The notes: generated from the letters alone by a model not told the origin. DNA of 64,000 nt from Thiohalobacter sp. IOR34 (GCF_030406045.1 NZ_CP128988.1:1213438-1277437), one strand, 5' to 3'. Shown: positions 48,808-57,882, counted from the first letter of the stretch. Program-made: numbers and translations.

Positions 48808-49626
48808 ATGCTGGGTGCGGCGATGCTTCCCGGGATTCTGCGCGCGACTCCGCTCCGCTTGCTGACACTCCTGCTCTGTCTGCTGCTCGCCGCCTGTTCG
48901 GGTTCCAGGGCCCGGGCACCGGTGGGGGAGCGCCTGCCGGTCGCAGTCCCTGCGAGTTCGCCAGCCAGCCGGCCGGCGGTGCATCTGGTGCGGCGCGGCG
49001 AGAGCCTGTTCTCCATCGCCTGGCAGTATGGTCTCGACTATCACCGCCTGGCGCAGATCAATGGCATTGGTCCGCCCTACACCATCTATGTCGGTCAGCG
49101 GTTGCGCCTGAAGGCGGCCCCGGCGGTGCCTGCCCCGCCCCGGAAGAAGGCCACGTCACCCGCCCCCCAGCGGAAAGGAACCGCCAGGAAAGAAGCTCGG
49201 ACGAAGGCCGCGGCCGGTGTGCGCAGGCAGGCAAGATCGGCGCAGCCGGCAGTGGCCTTGCGCTGGCAGTGGCCGGTGCGCGGGCGGCTGTTGAAGCGTT
49301 TCGATGGCCGTTCCACCGGTAAAAAAGGTATCGCCATCGCCGGTCGTGCCGGCCAGAAGGTAAAGGCCGCGGCGGCTGGCCGGGTGGTCTATGCGGGGAG
49401 TGGACTTGTTGGTTACGGACGGCTTATCATCATCAAGCATAACAACATCTTTCTCAGCGCCTATGGTCACAACCGCAGGCTGCTAGTGAAGGAGGGCGAT
49501 GCGGTCCGAGCCGGGCAGGTGATTGCCGAGATGGGCAACAGCGGTACCAACCGGGTCATGCTGCATTTTGAAATCCGGCGCAATGGACGGCCGGTTGATC
49601 CACTCGGGTACCTGCCGCGATCTTGA
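48808..49626 (+). CDS. nlpD: NlpD-type lipoprotein with LysM and degenerate LytM domains
   Basis: A 272-residue envelope protein. The lipoprotein signal is LLTLLLCLLLAAC with Cys30. A LysM domain (HLVRRGESLFSIAWQYGLDY and QINGIGPPYTIYVGQRL) binds peptidoglycan. A basic Pro/Lys linker follows, then a C-terminal LytM/M23 domain (VKAAAAGRVVYAGSGLVGYG, GNSGTNRVMLHFEIR). The HxxxD zinc motif is missing (GIAIAG), as in NlpD, which activates amidase AmiC rather than cutting itself. The start at 48808 or five codons later (48823) cannot be separated. Confidence 0.92.
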   Translation: MLGAAMLPGILRATPLRLLTLLLCLLLAACSGSRARAPVGERLPVAVPASSPASRPAVHLVRRGESLFSIAWQYGLDYHRLAQINGIGPPYTIYVGQRLRLKAAPAVPAPPRKKATSPAPQRKGTARKEARTKAAAGVRRQARSAQPAVALRWQWPVRGRLLKRFDGRSTGKKGIAIAGRAGQKVKAAAAGRVVYAGSGLVGYGRLIIIKHNNIFLSAYGHNRRLLVKEGDAVRAGQVIAEMGNSGTNRVMLHFEIRRNGRPVDPLGYLPRS

Positions 49627-49707
49627 GCGGCGGTTCAGGGTAGACAGACAGCACGCGTCACCGTTCGGGGGAGCGGGGCCGCAGTGCGGCAACACTGGAG
49701 GTGGACG

Positions 49708-50682
49708 ATGGCGCGTGATCGCGACGCCGAACAGCTGGAAACGGACCCGGCGGTACCGGTCCCGGATATGGATGCCGAGGCATCTCTGCCAACCGAGCCG
49801 GCCGAGTTGCCCGGCGACACCGTGTTCGAGGTCGGGGAAGTCTCCAGCCAGCATCTGGATGCCACCCGCCTGTATCTCAACGAGATCGGTTTCTCTCCCT
49901 TGCTCAGTGCCGAGGAAGAGGTCTATTACGCGCGTCTTGCCCAGAAGGGCGACGAGGCGGCGCGCAAGCGGATGATCGAATCCAATCTGCGGTTGGTGGT
50001 GAAGATCGCCCGGCGCTACATGAATCGCGGCCTGGCGCTGCTCGATCTGATCGAGGAAGGTAACCTGGGGTTGATCCGGGCGGTGGAGAAGTTCGATCCG
50101 GAGCGCGGTTTCCGCTTCTCCACCTATGCCACCTGGTGGATCCGGCAGACCATCGAACGCGGCCTGATGAACCAGACCCGTACCGTGCGCCTGCCCATCC
50201 ATGTGGTGAAGGAGATCAACGTCTATCTGCGCGCGGCCCGCAAACTGGCCCAGACCCTGGACCATGAACCCAAGCCCGAGGATATCGCCGAGCTGCTCGA
50301 CAAGCCGATCGAGGACGTCAGGCGCATGCTCGGCCTCAACGAACGCACCGCATCGGTGGACAGCCCGCTCGGTTATGGCAACGAGCGCTCGCTGCTGGAC
50401 GCGATTCCCGACGACAACAATCCCGATCCGTCCGAGCTGCTGGCCGAGATCAGCGTGCGGCAGAACCTCGACTTCTGGCTCGACCAGCTGAACGACAAGC
50501 AACGCGAGGTGGTGGAACGGCGCTTCGGTCTGCACGGCCGCAAGATCAGCACCCTGGAGGAGGTCGGCAACGAGATCGGCGTCACCCGGGAGCGGGTGAG
50601 GCAGATCCAGATGGATGCCCTCAAGCGACTGCGTGAGATCCTCGAGAGCGAGGGTTTCTCCCAGGATGCGCTGCTGCGCTGA
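49708..50682 (+). CDS. rpoS: RNA polymerase sigma factor RpoS
   Basis: A 324-residue sigma-70-type factor for general stress and stationary phase. Region 1.2/2.1 starts [20 protein letters not shown]; region 2.4 is [19 protein letters not shown]; region 4.2 is [20 protein letters not shown]. The position after nlpD identifies it as RpoS rather than RpoD, and it lacks the long region 1.1. The start is ATG 49708 with GGAGGT upstream; a GTG 24 bp earlier is less likely. In other gammaproteobacteria a promoter for rpoS lies inside nlpD. Confidence 0.95.
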   Translation: MARDRDAEQLETDPAVPVPDMDAEASLPTEPAELPGDTVFEVGEVSSQHLDATRLYLNEIGFSPLLSAEEEVYYARLAQKGDEAARKRMIESNLRLVVKIARRYMNRGLALLDLIEEGNLGLIRAVEKFDPERGFRFSTYATWWIRQTIERGLMNQTRTVRLPIHVVKEINVYLRAARKLAQTLDHEPKPEDIAELLDKPIEDVRRMLGLNERTASVDSPLGYGNERSLLDAIPDDNNPDPSELLAEISVRQNLDFWLDQLNDKQREVVERRFGLHGRKISTLEEVGNEIGVTRERVRQIQMDALKRLREILESEGFSQDALLR

Positions 50683-50694
50683 TCTGCGGGCTAG

Positions 50695-50855
50695 CAGCCT
50701 GTCGGACTCAGGACTGATCTACTGCGCGGGTGGGAGAGCGGCCCGAATCTCCCCGATTTCTCGTTGCGTAGTGCCCGCTATGCGCCTCGAAATCGTGAAG
50801 ATTCGTTCTCGTTCTCCCACCCTGCTCGCTACGATCGCCTAAGTCCGACAGGCTG
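50695..50855. mobile_element. MITE-like snap-back element, family 2
   Basis: A 161-bp element with ends CAGCCTGTCGGACT(C/T)AGG in inverted orientation. Further inverted arms lie inside it (GGTGGGAGA/TCTCCCACC, CGAATCT/AGATTCG, CGATTTC/GAAATCG), so the whole element can fold into one long hairpin. It is flanked by CTAG at 50691-50694 and 50856-50859. The right CTAG is also the left flank of MITE family 1 copy F. Confidence 0.8.
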
Positions 50856-50859
50856 CTAG

Positions 50860-51176
50860 CCCGGATATTGCACCAAGGATTCGATTCTCAGGGCGGAGCT
50901 GGCAAGGCAGCTTGGCCGATCGTCCGCGGAAGCATGGCCGTAGCTATGATTCAAGGGCGATCGGCCAGGATGCGCAGCCAGATGCGCCCTGACAAAATCG
51001 CCGGGAGCGATTTTGAACAGCCGCAAGGCTGGCCCGAAGGGCGGAGGGCAGGATGCCCGGAGTCAATCGAATAGGCACAAAGCGTACCCCGCCACGAGGG
51101 CCTATTTGCGAGCCTCCTGGCCTTGTATACCAGCCTGCACTCCGATCATGCGGGCCGCCTTGGCGCAACATCCGGG
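50860..51176 (-). mobile_element. MITE-like element, family 1, copy F (long form)
   Basis: A 317-bp element in the same orientation as copy A, flanked by CTAG (50856-50859 and 51177-51180). It is about 70 bp longer than the others because of an internal segment at about 50994-51066. The hairpin stem TGGCCGATC (50913-50921) / GATCGGCCA (50959-50967) is perfect. The right end is degenerate (CGCAACATCCGGG). From 51181 to 51401 there is only A+T-rich leader sequence before the PEP-CTERM gene. Confidence 0.87.
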
Positions 51177-51401
51177 CTAGGGGATCGAGCGGTCCGCTCC
51201 AGTTTTCCGGTCGTTCCGGTGGATGCGAGCCTGCTGTGTCAGGGGATTTTACAGTCTTCTCGGGGATGCGCCCTTGTGTCAATGTAACGCATTGTTTGAT
51301 AGGTAAAAGAATAATTGGAACGGAATCTGCAGGTCGATAGATCAAGAGCGTATATCAATCTGCGATGTACAAAACAAGCTGCGGCAAGGGAGGGAGCACC
51401 C

Positions 51402-51992
51402 ATGAACATCATCAGATACATGCATACGACTGTGGCCCTGGGCCTGGCGTTGTTGCTGCCGCTGGTGGCGCATGCCTTCCCCATCGCAGCACCGGGAACC
51501 GAGGGTCTGAAGGTGATCGTCGGCAACTCGAACCCGATCATCGCCACCTACCAGGGCAACTCGGCGATGTACAGCAACGACCTGTACCTGGTGCAGGGCG
51601 ACGGCGATGTCTTCATCTTCAACAACCACAGTTCCGCGGTGGGCAGCCAGGTCAACCTCGGCTCCTTCCCGGTGGGTACGGAACTGGTCTTCCGCCTGCA
51701 TGTCAACAACACGGGCTATGACTACTTCACCGGTCCGGCCAGCCGCAATCCGGACCAGCATGTGCATGCCCGGGTGCAGGAGAACTGGCAGCCGAAGGAG
51801 ACCCTGGTGAGTTTCGAGGACCTGTACAACGGTCCCTTCAACTACAACGACCTGAGCTTCTCCTTCACCAATACGGTGACGACACCCCCGCCCCCGCCGA
51901 CGGGTGGGGTGCCTGAACCGGCCGTTGCCAGCCTGTTCCTCATCGGCTTGGCAGCCAGTGGTGTGGCAGCTCGGAGCAAGCGGCGGCGCTGA
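51402..51992 (+). CDS. PEP-CTERM sorting-domain protein (DUF4114-like)
   Basis: A 196-residue exported protein. It has a signal peptide ending LLPLVAHA, then a beta-rich domain with LVSFEDLYNGPFNYNDLSFS, resembling the DUF4114 signature (FEDL...DYNDL). A proline linker follows, then the C-terminal sorting signal VPEPAVASLFLIGLAASGVA and the basic tail RSKRRR. Exosortase (EpsH-type) should cleave at the PEP-like motif and release the protein to the surface or matrix. No exosortase is in the window. The start is ATG 51402 with GGGAGGGAG upstream; the longer frame to 51315 is rejected. Confidence 0.88.
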   Translation: MNIIRYMHTTVALGLALLLPLVAHAFPIAAPGTEGLKVIVGNSNPIIATYQGNSAMYSNDLYLVQGDGDVFIFNNHSSAVGSQVNLGSFPVGTELVFRLHVNNTGYDYFTGPASRNPDQHVHARVQENWQPKETLVSFEDLYNGPFNYNDLSFSFTNTVTTPPPPPTGGVPEPAVASLFLIGLAASGVAARSKRRR

Positions 51993-52020
51993 GTTTCGTC
52001 CACCGTTCGTTATTCGCATT

Positions 52021-52050
52021 GCGCCCGGTTCTGCCGGGCGCGTTCGTTTC
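52021..52050 (+). terminator. Terminator of the PEP-CTERM gene
   Basis: A GCGCCCGG / CCGGGCGC stem with a five-base loop, followed by a T-rich GTTCGTTTCT tail, 28 bp after the stop codon. Confidence 0.7.
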
Positions 52051-52064
52051 TGCTTTGGGATATT

Positions 52065-52099
52065 GTCAACCCGGCAACCTATTTGGTTGCCGGGTTGAC
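52065..52099. repeat. Perfect 15-bp inverted repeat hairpin
   Basis: GTCAACCCGGCAACC, loop TATTT, then GGTTGCCGGGTTGAC. It has no T-run on either side. The CAACCTATTTGGTTGCCGGG part has a close relative at about 6999-7018, so it may be a second, rarer dispersed palindrome. It stands between the PEP-CTERM gene and the convergent cytochrome cluster. Confidence 0.75.
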
Positions 52100-52145
52100 A
52101 GGAAGAGGGTATTCGAGAGACGGTCGCCTTGATCCGGGGCTCTGA

Positions 52146-52673
52146 CTACATGGCGTGGCAGGCGATGCACAACCGGCCCGGTTCCGGGCCGGTGGTGAGA
52201 TCGGCGCTGGCGGTGCAGTTGTTGGCGGACGAGGGGCTGCGGTCGGATACCTGGGTGGTGTGGCCAGCGTCGCGTGTCCGGTGACAGGAGATGCAGGTGA
52301 CGGTGCCGTTTTCCAGCCGGATGCGCGGGTCGAGCTTGCCCGGCGCGACATAGACCGCCGGATTGCGGCGGGCATGGCGAGCGTAGGACATGCCCACGGG
52401 ATGATCCAGAGTGCGGTGGCCGCGGATCTGCATGGGGCTGTCCGCATCCTTGATGGTGATCGCCGTGGCGCTGCTGCCGTCATGGCACTGCATGCAGTGC
52501 CGTGCCTGGCTGGCGCGTGAGAGCTGGTCTTGCGCCGCTAGCACGCTGGCCTCGGCCGGTGAGCCGAGCACGAAATCGCGGAACGCATCGGCAAAGCCGC
52601 CGGCCATGGCGTTTCCAACCAGGCTGAACATCATCGCCAAGATGCTGAGATATCGAGCGAAACCGCTATTCAT
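52146..52673 (-). CDS. Small periplasmic triheme c-type cytochrome
   Basis: A 175-residue exported protein: signal peptide to about residue 25 (NAMA|GGF), then three CxxCH motifs: CMQCH (about 60), CISCH (about 132) and CIACH at the very end. A GHRTLDHPVGMSYA segment supplies histidines for axial ligation. The doubled-CxxCH style (CMQCHDGSSA, then HPVG) matches the larger cytochromes upstream. I start at ATG 52673 rather than the TTG two codons earlier. It lies 148 bp after the 24-heme gene on the same strand, the probable last gene of the cluster. Confidence 0.85.
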   Translation of the reverse strand: MNSGFARYLSILAMMFSLVGNAMAGGFADAFRDFVLGSPAEASVLAAQDQLSRASQARHCMQCHDGSSATAITIKDADSPMQIRGHRTLDHPVGMSYARHARRNPAVYVAPGKLDPRIRLENGTVTCISCHRTRDAGHTTQVSDRSPSSANNCTASADLTTGPEPGRLCIACHAM

Positions 52674-52821
52674 GCCCAAGTTTCCTGTGCTCGCGGCGGT
52701 TTCGGGCCGGGCAGCGTGTGGACGCTGCCCCCGTCGGGACCGCTGATGAAAGCAGGGGGATCTGCCCTGTTATCGGGAACCCGGGGGGAATCCTTGAGCC
52801 GGTAGAGGAAGCGGGGCGGGC

Positions 52822-55800
52822 TCAGCGGGCCAGGGAATGCTTGATATGGCCCTTCTTGGCATGGAAGTACTTGTATCGGTAGAGGGAATCGGGGCCGTGA
52901 CAATCGGCGCACAGGAAGTCGCGGGTATCCGACAGGCGCAGGAAGCTGCTGGTGACATCGCCTTCCTCGTTGCGGCCGCTGCCTGGATGGTCGCTGCCGG
53001 CTCGCCAGCGATGGGGGTCGTGGCAGGACGGACAGCTGATGTTGCCGATGCTGGCCTGCTTGCCGTTCTCGTCAAAGACCGGCACTGCGCCGTGGCTGCC
53101 GGGTCGCAGGCCGGCGCGGAGGCTTTCCGCCCAGACCAGGATGCGGGTTGGATGCTGGCTTTCCACCGGGATCTTGGCCGAGGCCGATGCCCCCGCGGCA
53201 TGGCAGCTGCGGCACAGTCGTTCCACCGGGTTGCTGCCCGTGGCACCGGGGACGCGTGCCCAGAGACGCAATTCGCTGCCCGCGTTGTGCACGCCATGGC
53301 ATTGGCCGCAGAGGCCGGATTCGGACACGGTCTGATGGCGGGCGTTGACCGCAGTCGGAGCGGTTACCGCCAGATCATGGTCGGTACCAAGGATGGCCGC
53401 CTGCTGGCGGTGGCAGTCGGCACAGAGATCGCCCTTCTCGGCGCTGATGCGCAGAAAACTGGTGCGTGCATCCCCTTCGGTCTTCATGTCGTCGGTCTGG
53501 CGCGGCCTGTCTGGATTCCACTGGTGCGGATTGTGGCAGCTGGCGCAGTCCAGATGACCTTTCTCGTCATGGCTGCCCCTGCTGCTGAACAGCGGCAGTC
53601 GACGTGGCCGGTAGGGGGGAGAAGGCTTGATGCCCAGCGGATGGCTGTGTTCGCCCGTGGTGTGCTCCTTGGCGGCCCCGTCAGCACGGTGGCAGTCGGT
53701 GCAGAGGCGCTGTACGGCAGTGCTGCCGGGTCCCATATCACGAGCCCAGAGAAAGGGGCCGCGCGCCTGATGGGGCCGGTGGCAGAGGCTGCAGCTCCCC
53801 CGCCCGCTATTGTCCGGCAGTGAGAGCCGGGCTTGAGCATGGCGGCTGCGTGCGACCACGCTCTTCTGCAGATGGCAGTTGGTGCACAGTGCACTGCGAC
53901 CGCCGTCGGCAATGCGCAGGAAGCTGCTGTCGGCATCTCCTTCGACCTTCACCTCCGGCTTGCCGCGGGTCGACCAGCGGTGCGGATCGTGACAGGTGGC
54001 ACAACCGACCCGTCCCTCGTGGGTGCTGCGCCTGCCGGCAAGATCGAACAGAGGCAGGGGGGTGGGCGGAAGGATGCCCAGACGCTGAGGCAGACGGCTC
54101 AGCCAGCGGTCCAGCGTGGCCTTGATACCCAGCCGGCCGATGGGTACGTCGAGCGGGTGGTTGTGGCCGTCGATCGCTTTCTTGGCGGCGGGGCCGTCCT
54201 GGCGATGGCAGCTCAGGCAGGGCGCGGCGGTCGGCCGGATACCTGCCGGCAGTTGCCGCGCCCACATCAGCGGGCCGAGGCCGTTGTGTACCCGGTGGCA
54301 GTTGCCGCAGAGACCGGCCTGTTTTGCCGTCTTGCCGCCCGCCGTGCGCGCCTTGGGTGCGGAGCGCGCCAGATCGTGCTCACTGCCGGCAATGGCCCGC
54401 TTGCTGATATGACATCGACGGCAGAGTTTCGAGTTACTGTCGTTGGCGATGCGCAGGAAGCTGGTTCGTTCATTGCCTTCTTCCTTGCTGTTGCCGCGTC
54501 GATCGGCGTGAGCTGGATCCCACTGGTGAGGATCGTGGCAGCTTGCGCAACTCAGCATGCCCTTGCCATCGCCCTGGTGTTTGACACCCGTGGCGGAGAA
54601 CGCCGGCAGGCTGACCGCCTGGCCCAGCCGCGCGATAGGCGCGCCGACCGGATGGCTGTGACGACCGGTCCGGTGTTTGCGGGCCATACCGTCCGCCTGG
54701 TGGCAACTCAGGCACAGCGTGGCCATCGGGTCGAGGCCGGGTGGGCGATCACGCGCCCACATCTTCGGTCCTTTGCCCTGGTGCGGCCTGTGACAGGCAG
54801 CACAGGTACCGCTCGTGCTGTCCCGCTTGCCGGGCTCGAGCTCGGCCACATCATGTTTGCCACCGATCACGCCTCGCTGCTGGCGATGGCAGCTCAGGCA
54901 CAGACGGGAAGCGGCATTGCTTGCCGTTAGCAGGCCGGACGGGGACTTGGCGTCGTGCGGCCGATGGCAGGTCTGGCATATCAGCTCCCCGCGGGGACCC
55001 CTCCTGGCACCCAAGCTGATCAGACGGGGAGGGATGGAGGCCTTGCCTGGCTGCAGATTGACCGGATGGGTGCGGGCTTCGGCGGCTGCCTGCAGCGAGT
55101 GGGTGTAACGGTCGGCATGGCAAGTGCCGCATAGCTCGGAACGCGGATTGGAAACGACCAGCAGCTTCTCCTCCGGTGCATCATGTGCGGTATGGCAGCT
55201 CTGACAGGTGATCCTGCCATCGTTGCTCAGTTTGGCATGTGTAGTTCGAAACAGAGCGGGTGGATTCTCCAGCGGCTTGTCGATTGGATGGCTGCCACTG
55301 GCGGGGCCATGGGTCTTCTCCTCGTGGCAGGATTGGCAGAGTGCCCCGTCGATACTGCGGACGCGCATGAAGATGGGCGAGTCGGTTGTCTCCCAGTCGA
55401 CCCCGTGCGCCGAATGGCAGCTGCCACAATAGATGTTTCCATCGTCATTGAGGGGGAACAGATTCTTGCCATTCTTTACCGGAAGGCTGATGCGTTCCGA
55501 GGGCTTGACCCCGACCGGATGCTGATGCCTTCCCTTCTTCCATAGGAAACGTGAGTCGAGCACGAAGCCATCATGGCAGGAAAAGCACATACGTGGGGTG
55601 CTGACCACGTCTTGTCGGCCGGTTTCGAGAACCGGCTTTGGTTCGTAAGGGATCAGGGTCTGCACGTCTTCACGCTTGAATGCCTTGATCCACATGACAT
55701 GACAGATGGCGCATTCACGTTGTGCGCCAATATCTCGGGCAGCAAATGTCTGGTTGTTGAAGATCAGGGCAAGTGCCAGGAGCAGCAGCAGAAGCACCGC

Positions 55801-55833
55801 CTGGGTGTTGTGAGGGGTGCGTGTGGAAATCAT
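52822..55833 (-). CDS. 24-heme c-type cytochrome with four tetraheme modules
   Basis: A 1003-residue exported protein; signal peptide to about residue 31. I count 24 CxxCH motifs: eight in the first 316 residues, then four modules of about 165 residues each with four hemes, starting at Cys344, Cys509, Cys681 and Cys842. Each module runs CxxCHRPHxGxGPxxWAR, CLSCHxxDG, a HxHPxG segment, CxxCHDPHxW, a TSFLRI segment and LCxxCH; the first three end with an xHDLA-like segment. No membrane anchor or peptidase domain is seen. It should be a long electron wire in the periplasm or at the surface. The ATG overlaps the stop of the NHL gene (ATGA). No exact named family is recognised. Confidence 0.92.
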   Translation of the reverse strand: MISTRTPHNTQAVLLLLLLALALIFNNQTFAARDIGAQRECAICHVMWIKAFKREDVQTLIPYEPKPVLETGRQDVVSTPRMCFSCHDGFVLDSRFLWKKGRHQHPVGVKPSERISLPVKNGKNLFPLNDDGNIYCGSCHSAHGVDWETTDSPIFMRVRSIDGALCQSCHEEKTHGPASGSHPIDKPLENPPALFRTTHAKLSNDGRITCQSCHTAHDAPEEKLLVVSNPRSELCGTCHADRYTHSLQAAAEARTHPVNLQPGKASIPPRLISLGARRGPRGELICQTCHRPHDAKSPSGLLTASNAASRLCLSCHRQQRGVIGGKHDVAELEPGKRDSTSGTCAACHRPHQGKGPKMWARDRPPGLDPMATLCLSCHQADGMARKHRTGRHSHPVGAPIARLGQAVSLPAFSATGVKHQGDGKGMLSCASCHDPHQWDPAHADRRGNSKEEGNERTSFLRIANDSNSKLCRRCHISKRAIAGSEHDLARSAPKARTAGGKTAKQAGLCGNCHRVHNGLGPLMWARQLPAGIRPTAAPCLSCHRQDGPAAKKAIDGHNHPLDVPIGRLGIKATLDRWLSRLPQRLGILPPTPLPLFDLAGRRSTHEGRVGCATCHDPHRWSTRGKPEVKVEGDADSSFLRIADGGRSALCTNCHLQKSVVARSRHAQARLSLPDNSGRGSCSLCHRPHQARGPFLWARDMGPGSTAVQRLCTDCHRADGAAKEHTTGEHSHPLGIKPSPPYRPRRLPLFSSRGSHDEKGHLDCASCHNPHQWNPDRPRQTDDMKTEGDARTSFLRISAEKGDLCADCHRQQAAILGTDHDLAVTAPTAVNARHQTVSESGLCGQCHGVHNAGSELRLWARVPGATGSNPVERLCRSCHAAGASASAKIPVESQHPTRILVWAESLRAGLRPGSHGAVPVFDENGKQASIGNISCPSCHDPHRWRAGSDHPGSGRNEEGDVTSSFLRLSDTRDFLCADCHGPDSLYRYKYFHAKKGHIKHSLAR

Positions 55834-56822
55834 GGTGGAGGCAGATCCAGTTGAAAGACAGAGACCCGGTTGGCGAGCATCTCACAGACATATAACAGTC
55901 CATTATTGCCCAGGGCGAGGCCACTCGGTGTGGTGAAGCCACGCGAGGGGTCATCCGTTAGGAGCTGGAACCGGAAACGACTGTCGCTACTGAAGACCTG
56001 AATTGCATTGAGGTAGCTGTCGGAAACCAGTACCACACCACTGCTTGTAGCAGCCACCCCTTTGGGGCGGTAGAAGTTGCCGGGCCGTACCCCCCATTCT
56101 CCGATCTGCACCAGGAATCGTCCATCCTCGGAAAACTTTTGTACACGTGTGTTGAGGACATCGACGACATATATCGAGCCGGTGCCATCGAGGGAAAGAG
56201 TGGCCGGGTAGCGGAATTGGCCTTCGTCGACGCCTTCACCTCCCCATTGGCTGAGATAGCCTCCATCGCGGGTGTAGACCATAAGGCTGTGATTATTGTT
56301 GCCGGTAATGAAAAGCCGGCTGCCATCCGCAGAAACAGCGACATCGATCGGGTGGATGGAATACTTCCCGGACCGAAGCGGGATATCCTGGATCAATTTG
56401 CCATTCAGGGTAAATCCCAACACCCGACTGTTGTTGCGATCGGCGACGAACAGGATGCCGTCTGCAGAAATCCCGATGCCTACGGGTCCGTTCATGCCGT
56501 TGAACTGCTTGCCTTTCCGGCCTATTTCATAGAGCCATTTTCCTGTGCTGGAGAAGACTGCAATCCTGTTGTTGCCGCCGTCGACGACATAGGCCCGGCC
56601 GCTGCTGTCCAGGACCACATCGCTGGGCAGGCTGAGCGGACTGCCCGGTGGTCCTTGCAGGTCATACAGGTGCTTGGCCACCAGGGTATGTGGCTCACTG
56701 GCAAGGCATGGCGTGATTGCGATGAAAGAGATCAGGACAAACAGGAGGGCTACAGCCAGCCACTCCTGCATGGTCTGGGTGGAGGATCTGCCATGGCGAG
56801 ACCTGTCAGCGTGTCCGATCAT
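55830..56822 (-). CDS. NHL-repeat beta-propeller protein, exported
   Basis: About 330 residues. A hydrophobic signal (WLAVALLFVLISFIAITPCL, cleavage near LAS) is followed by about six NHL/YWTD-like repeats, for example PSDVVLDSSGRAYVVDGGNN, GPVGIGISADGILFVADRNN, YPATLSLDGTGSIYVVDVLN and PSGLALGNNGLLYVCEMLAN. NHL propellers are scaffolds for protein binding. The start is uncertain: ATG 56822 (used here, overlapping the upstream cytochrome by 17 bp), ATG 56861 or ATG 56771. It is coupled to the 24-heme gene, suggesting that the two proteins assemble together. Confidence 0.82.
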   Translation of the reverse strand: MIGHADRSRHGRSSTQTMQEWLAVALLFVLISFIAITPCLASEPHTLVAKHLYDLQGPPGSPLSLPSDVVLDSSGRAYVVDGGNNRIAVFSSTGKWLYEIGRKGKQFNGMNGPVGIGISADGILFVADRNNSRVLGFTLNGKLIQDIPLRSGKYSIHPIDVAVSADGSRLFITGNNNHSLMVYTRDGGYLSQWGGEGVDEGQFRYPATLSLDGTGSIYVVDVLNTRVQKFSEDGRFLVQIGEWGVRPGNFYRPKGVAATSSGVVLVSDSYLNAIQVFSSDSRFRFQLLTDDPSRGFTTPSGLALGNNGLLYVCEMLANRVSVFQLDLPPP

Positions 56823-57858
56823 CGGTCTTTTCCCACCAGGGTTTCTGACGGTTCCTGTCATCAGGGCTTGCCAGGACCTTGCTGCTGGAATGGCCAGTCA
56901 GGTTTTCCAGCGGGGGCAGGGATTTTTTCGATTTAAGGAGATTTGGGATATAGAATTTTTTGTATTTCTCGACCAGGCCGATGATATTGAGATTGGTCAG
57001 GTTTTCCTGCCTCTGTTCGGTGAATCCGAGTGCAGAAAAGTCGAGATAGGGTTCCTCGCGATTGTGGCATCTGCTGCAGAAACGGCCCTTGGGTGTGACG
57101 AGTTTGTGAAATCGCTCCTTGACCGCTTCACGGTCGCGATCACTCAAATGCTTGTAAACACTGTAGAATTCGCGTGCCTCGGGTCTATCTGGTGTGATCT
57201 CCAGCAGTTGACCGTCACTGTATGCGACGATCTTCGAGTAATAATCGTCGGTCTCGATCAGGTCGCCGGTTTGCTGGTTGATATCAGTTCCGAAATGGGG
57301 GCCATCGACCTCGATTCCAGAGTAGTTCAACCATCCGAAGGACAACGATGACTCCGGTATGAGTCGAGGATCGTTGTGGCATGTCATGCAACCAATGAAC
57401 TGGGTATGCATGTTCAGGATGGTGCGAATCATTCGCTCCTTGGAATGTGGGAAATCACCATGGCAGAGGAGGCAGACTGCCTTTTGCCCGCGGGTCGGGT
57501 CTATTTCTGCAGAAATATTGTGAAAGTGCCTGATGCGTTCATGCTTGCGTTGTGCCTCGATCGCACTCATCAGGGTTGGTTCTTCTTTCTCAGTCCTTGG
57601 CTTGGCATAGGTCTCATAGAGTGTCGCCAGCAACTCCAATGCTAGGCTGCCGATGATCGCGACCAGTATGGTCGTGGTCAGAAAGGCGATCACCGGATGG
57701 TCGCGCCTGATGCCGGATATGCTGAATGGGTCATGCGTGAAACCACCTGGCAATCGTGCCTTGTGATCGATAAGCACGAGTATCGCTATTCCCAGGAAGA
57801 AGAAGAGCAGTACCGTTATTACAATGAGAACGGCAATTGGTGATTCTGACTGAGGCAT
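56806..57858 (-). CDS. Membrane-anchored triheme c-type cytochrome
   Basis: A 350-residue protein with two membrane segments (about 8-30 and 56-78), then a periplasmic domain with three CxxCH motifs: CLLCH (129), CMTCH (157) and CSRCH (about 264). The first two heme motifs are about 28 residues apart; the third is distant, followed by a charged tail (KPWWEKTDDRTR). It could pass electrons from the cytochrome b to periplasmic cytochromes. It does not match NapC/NirT (no four-heme pattern). I do not recognise a specific family. Confidence 0.85.
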   Translation of the reverse strand: MPQSESPIAVLIVITVLLFFFLGIAILVLIDHKARLPGGFTHDPFSISGIRRDHPVIAFLTTTILVAIIGSLALELLATLYETYAKPRTEKEEPTLMSAIEAQRKHERIRHFHNISAEIDPTRGQKAVCLLCHGDFPHSKERMIRTILNMHTQFIGCMTCHNDPRLIPESSLSFGWLNYSGIEVDGPHFGTDINQQTGDLIETDDYYSKIVAYSDGQLLEITPDRPEAREFYSVYKHLSDRDREAVKERFHKLVTPKGRFCSRCHNREEPYLDFSALGFTEQRQENLTNLNIIGLVEKYKKFYIPNLLKSKKSLPPLENLTGHSSSKVLASPDDRNRQKPWWEKTDDRTR

Positions 57859-57882
57859 GATTCTCTTCCTGTTGCTATAGGT

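Noticed and set aside
53833-54930. Plus-strand open frames opposite the 24-heme gene
   Set aside because: They mirror the repeated CxxCH codons on the other strand and have no start signal or recognisable domain.
56806-57858. Assignment of the triheme membrane protein as NapC/NirT
   Set aside because: It has two membrane segments and three widely spaced CxxCH motifs rather than one anchor and four hemes.
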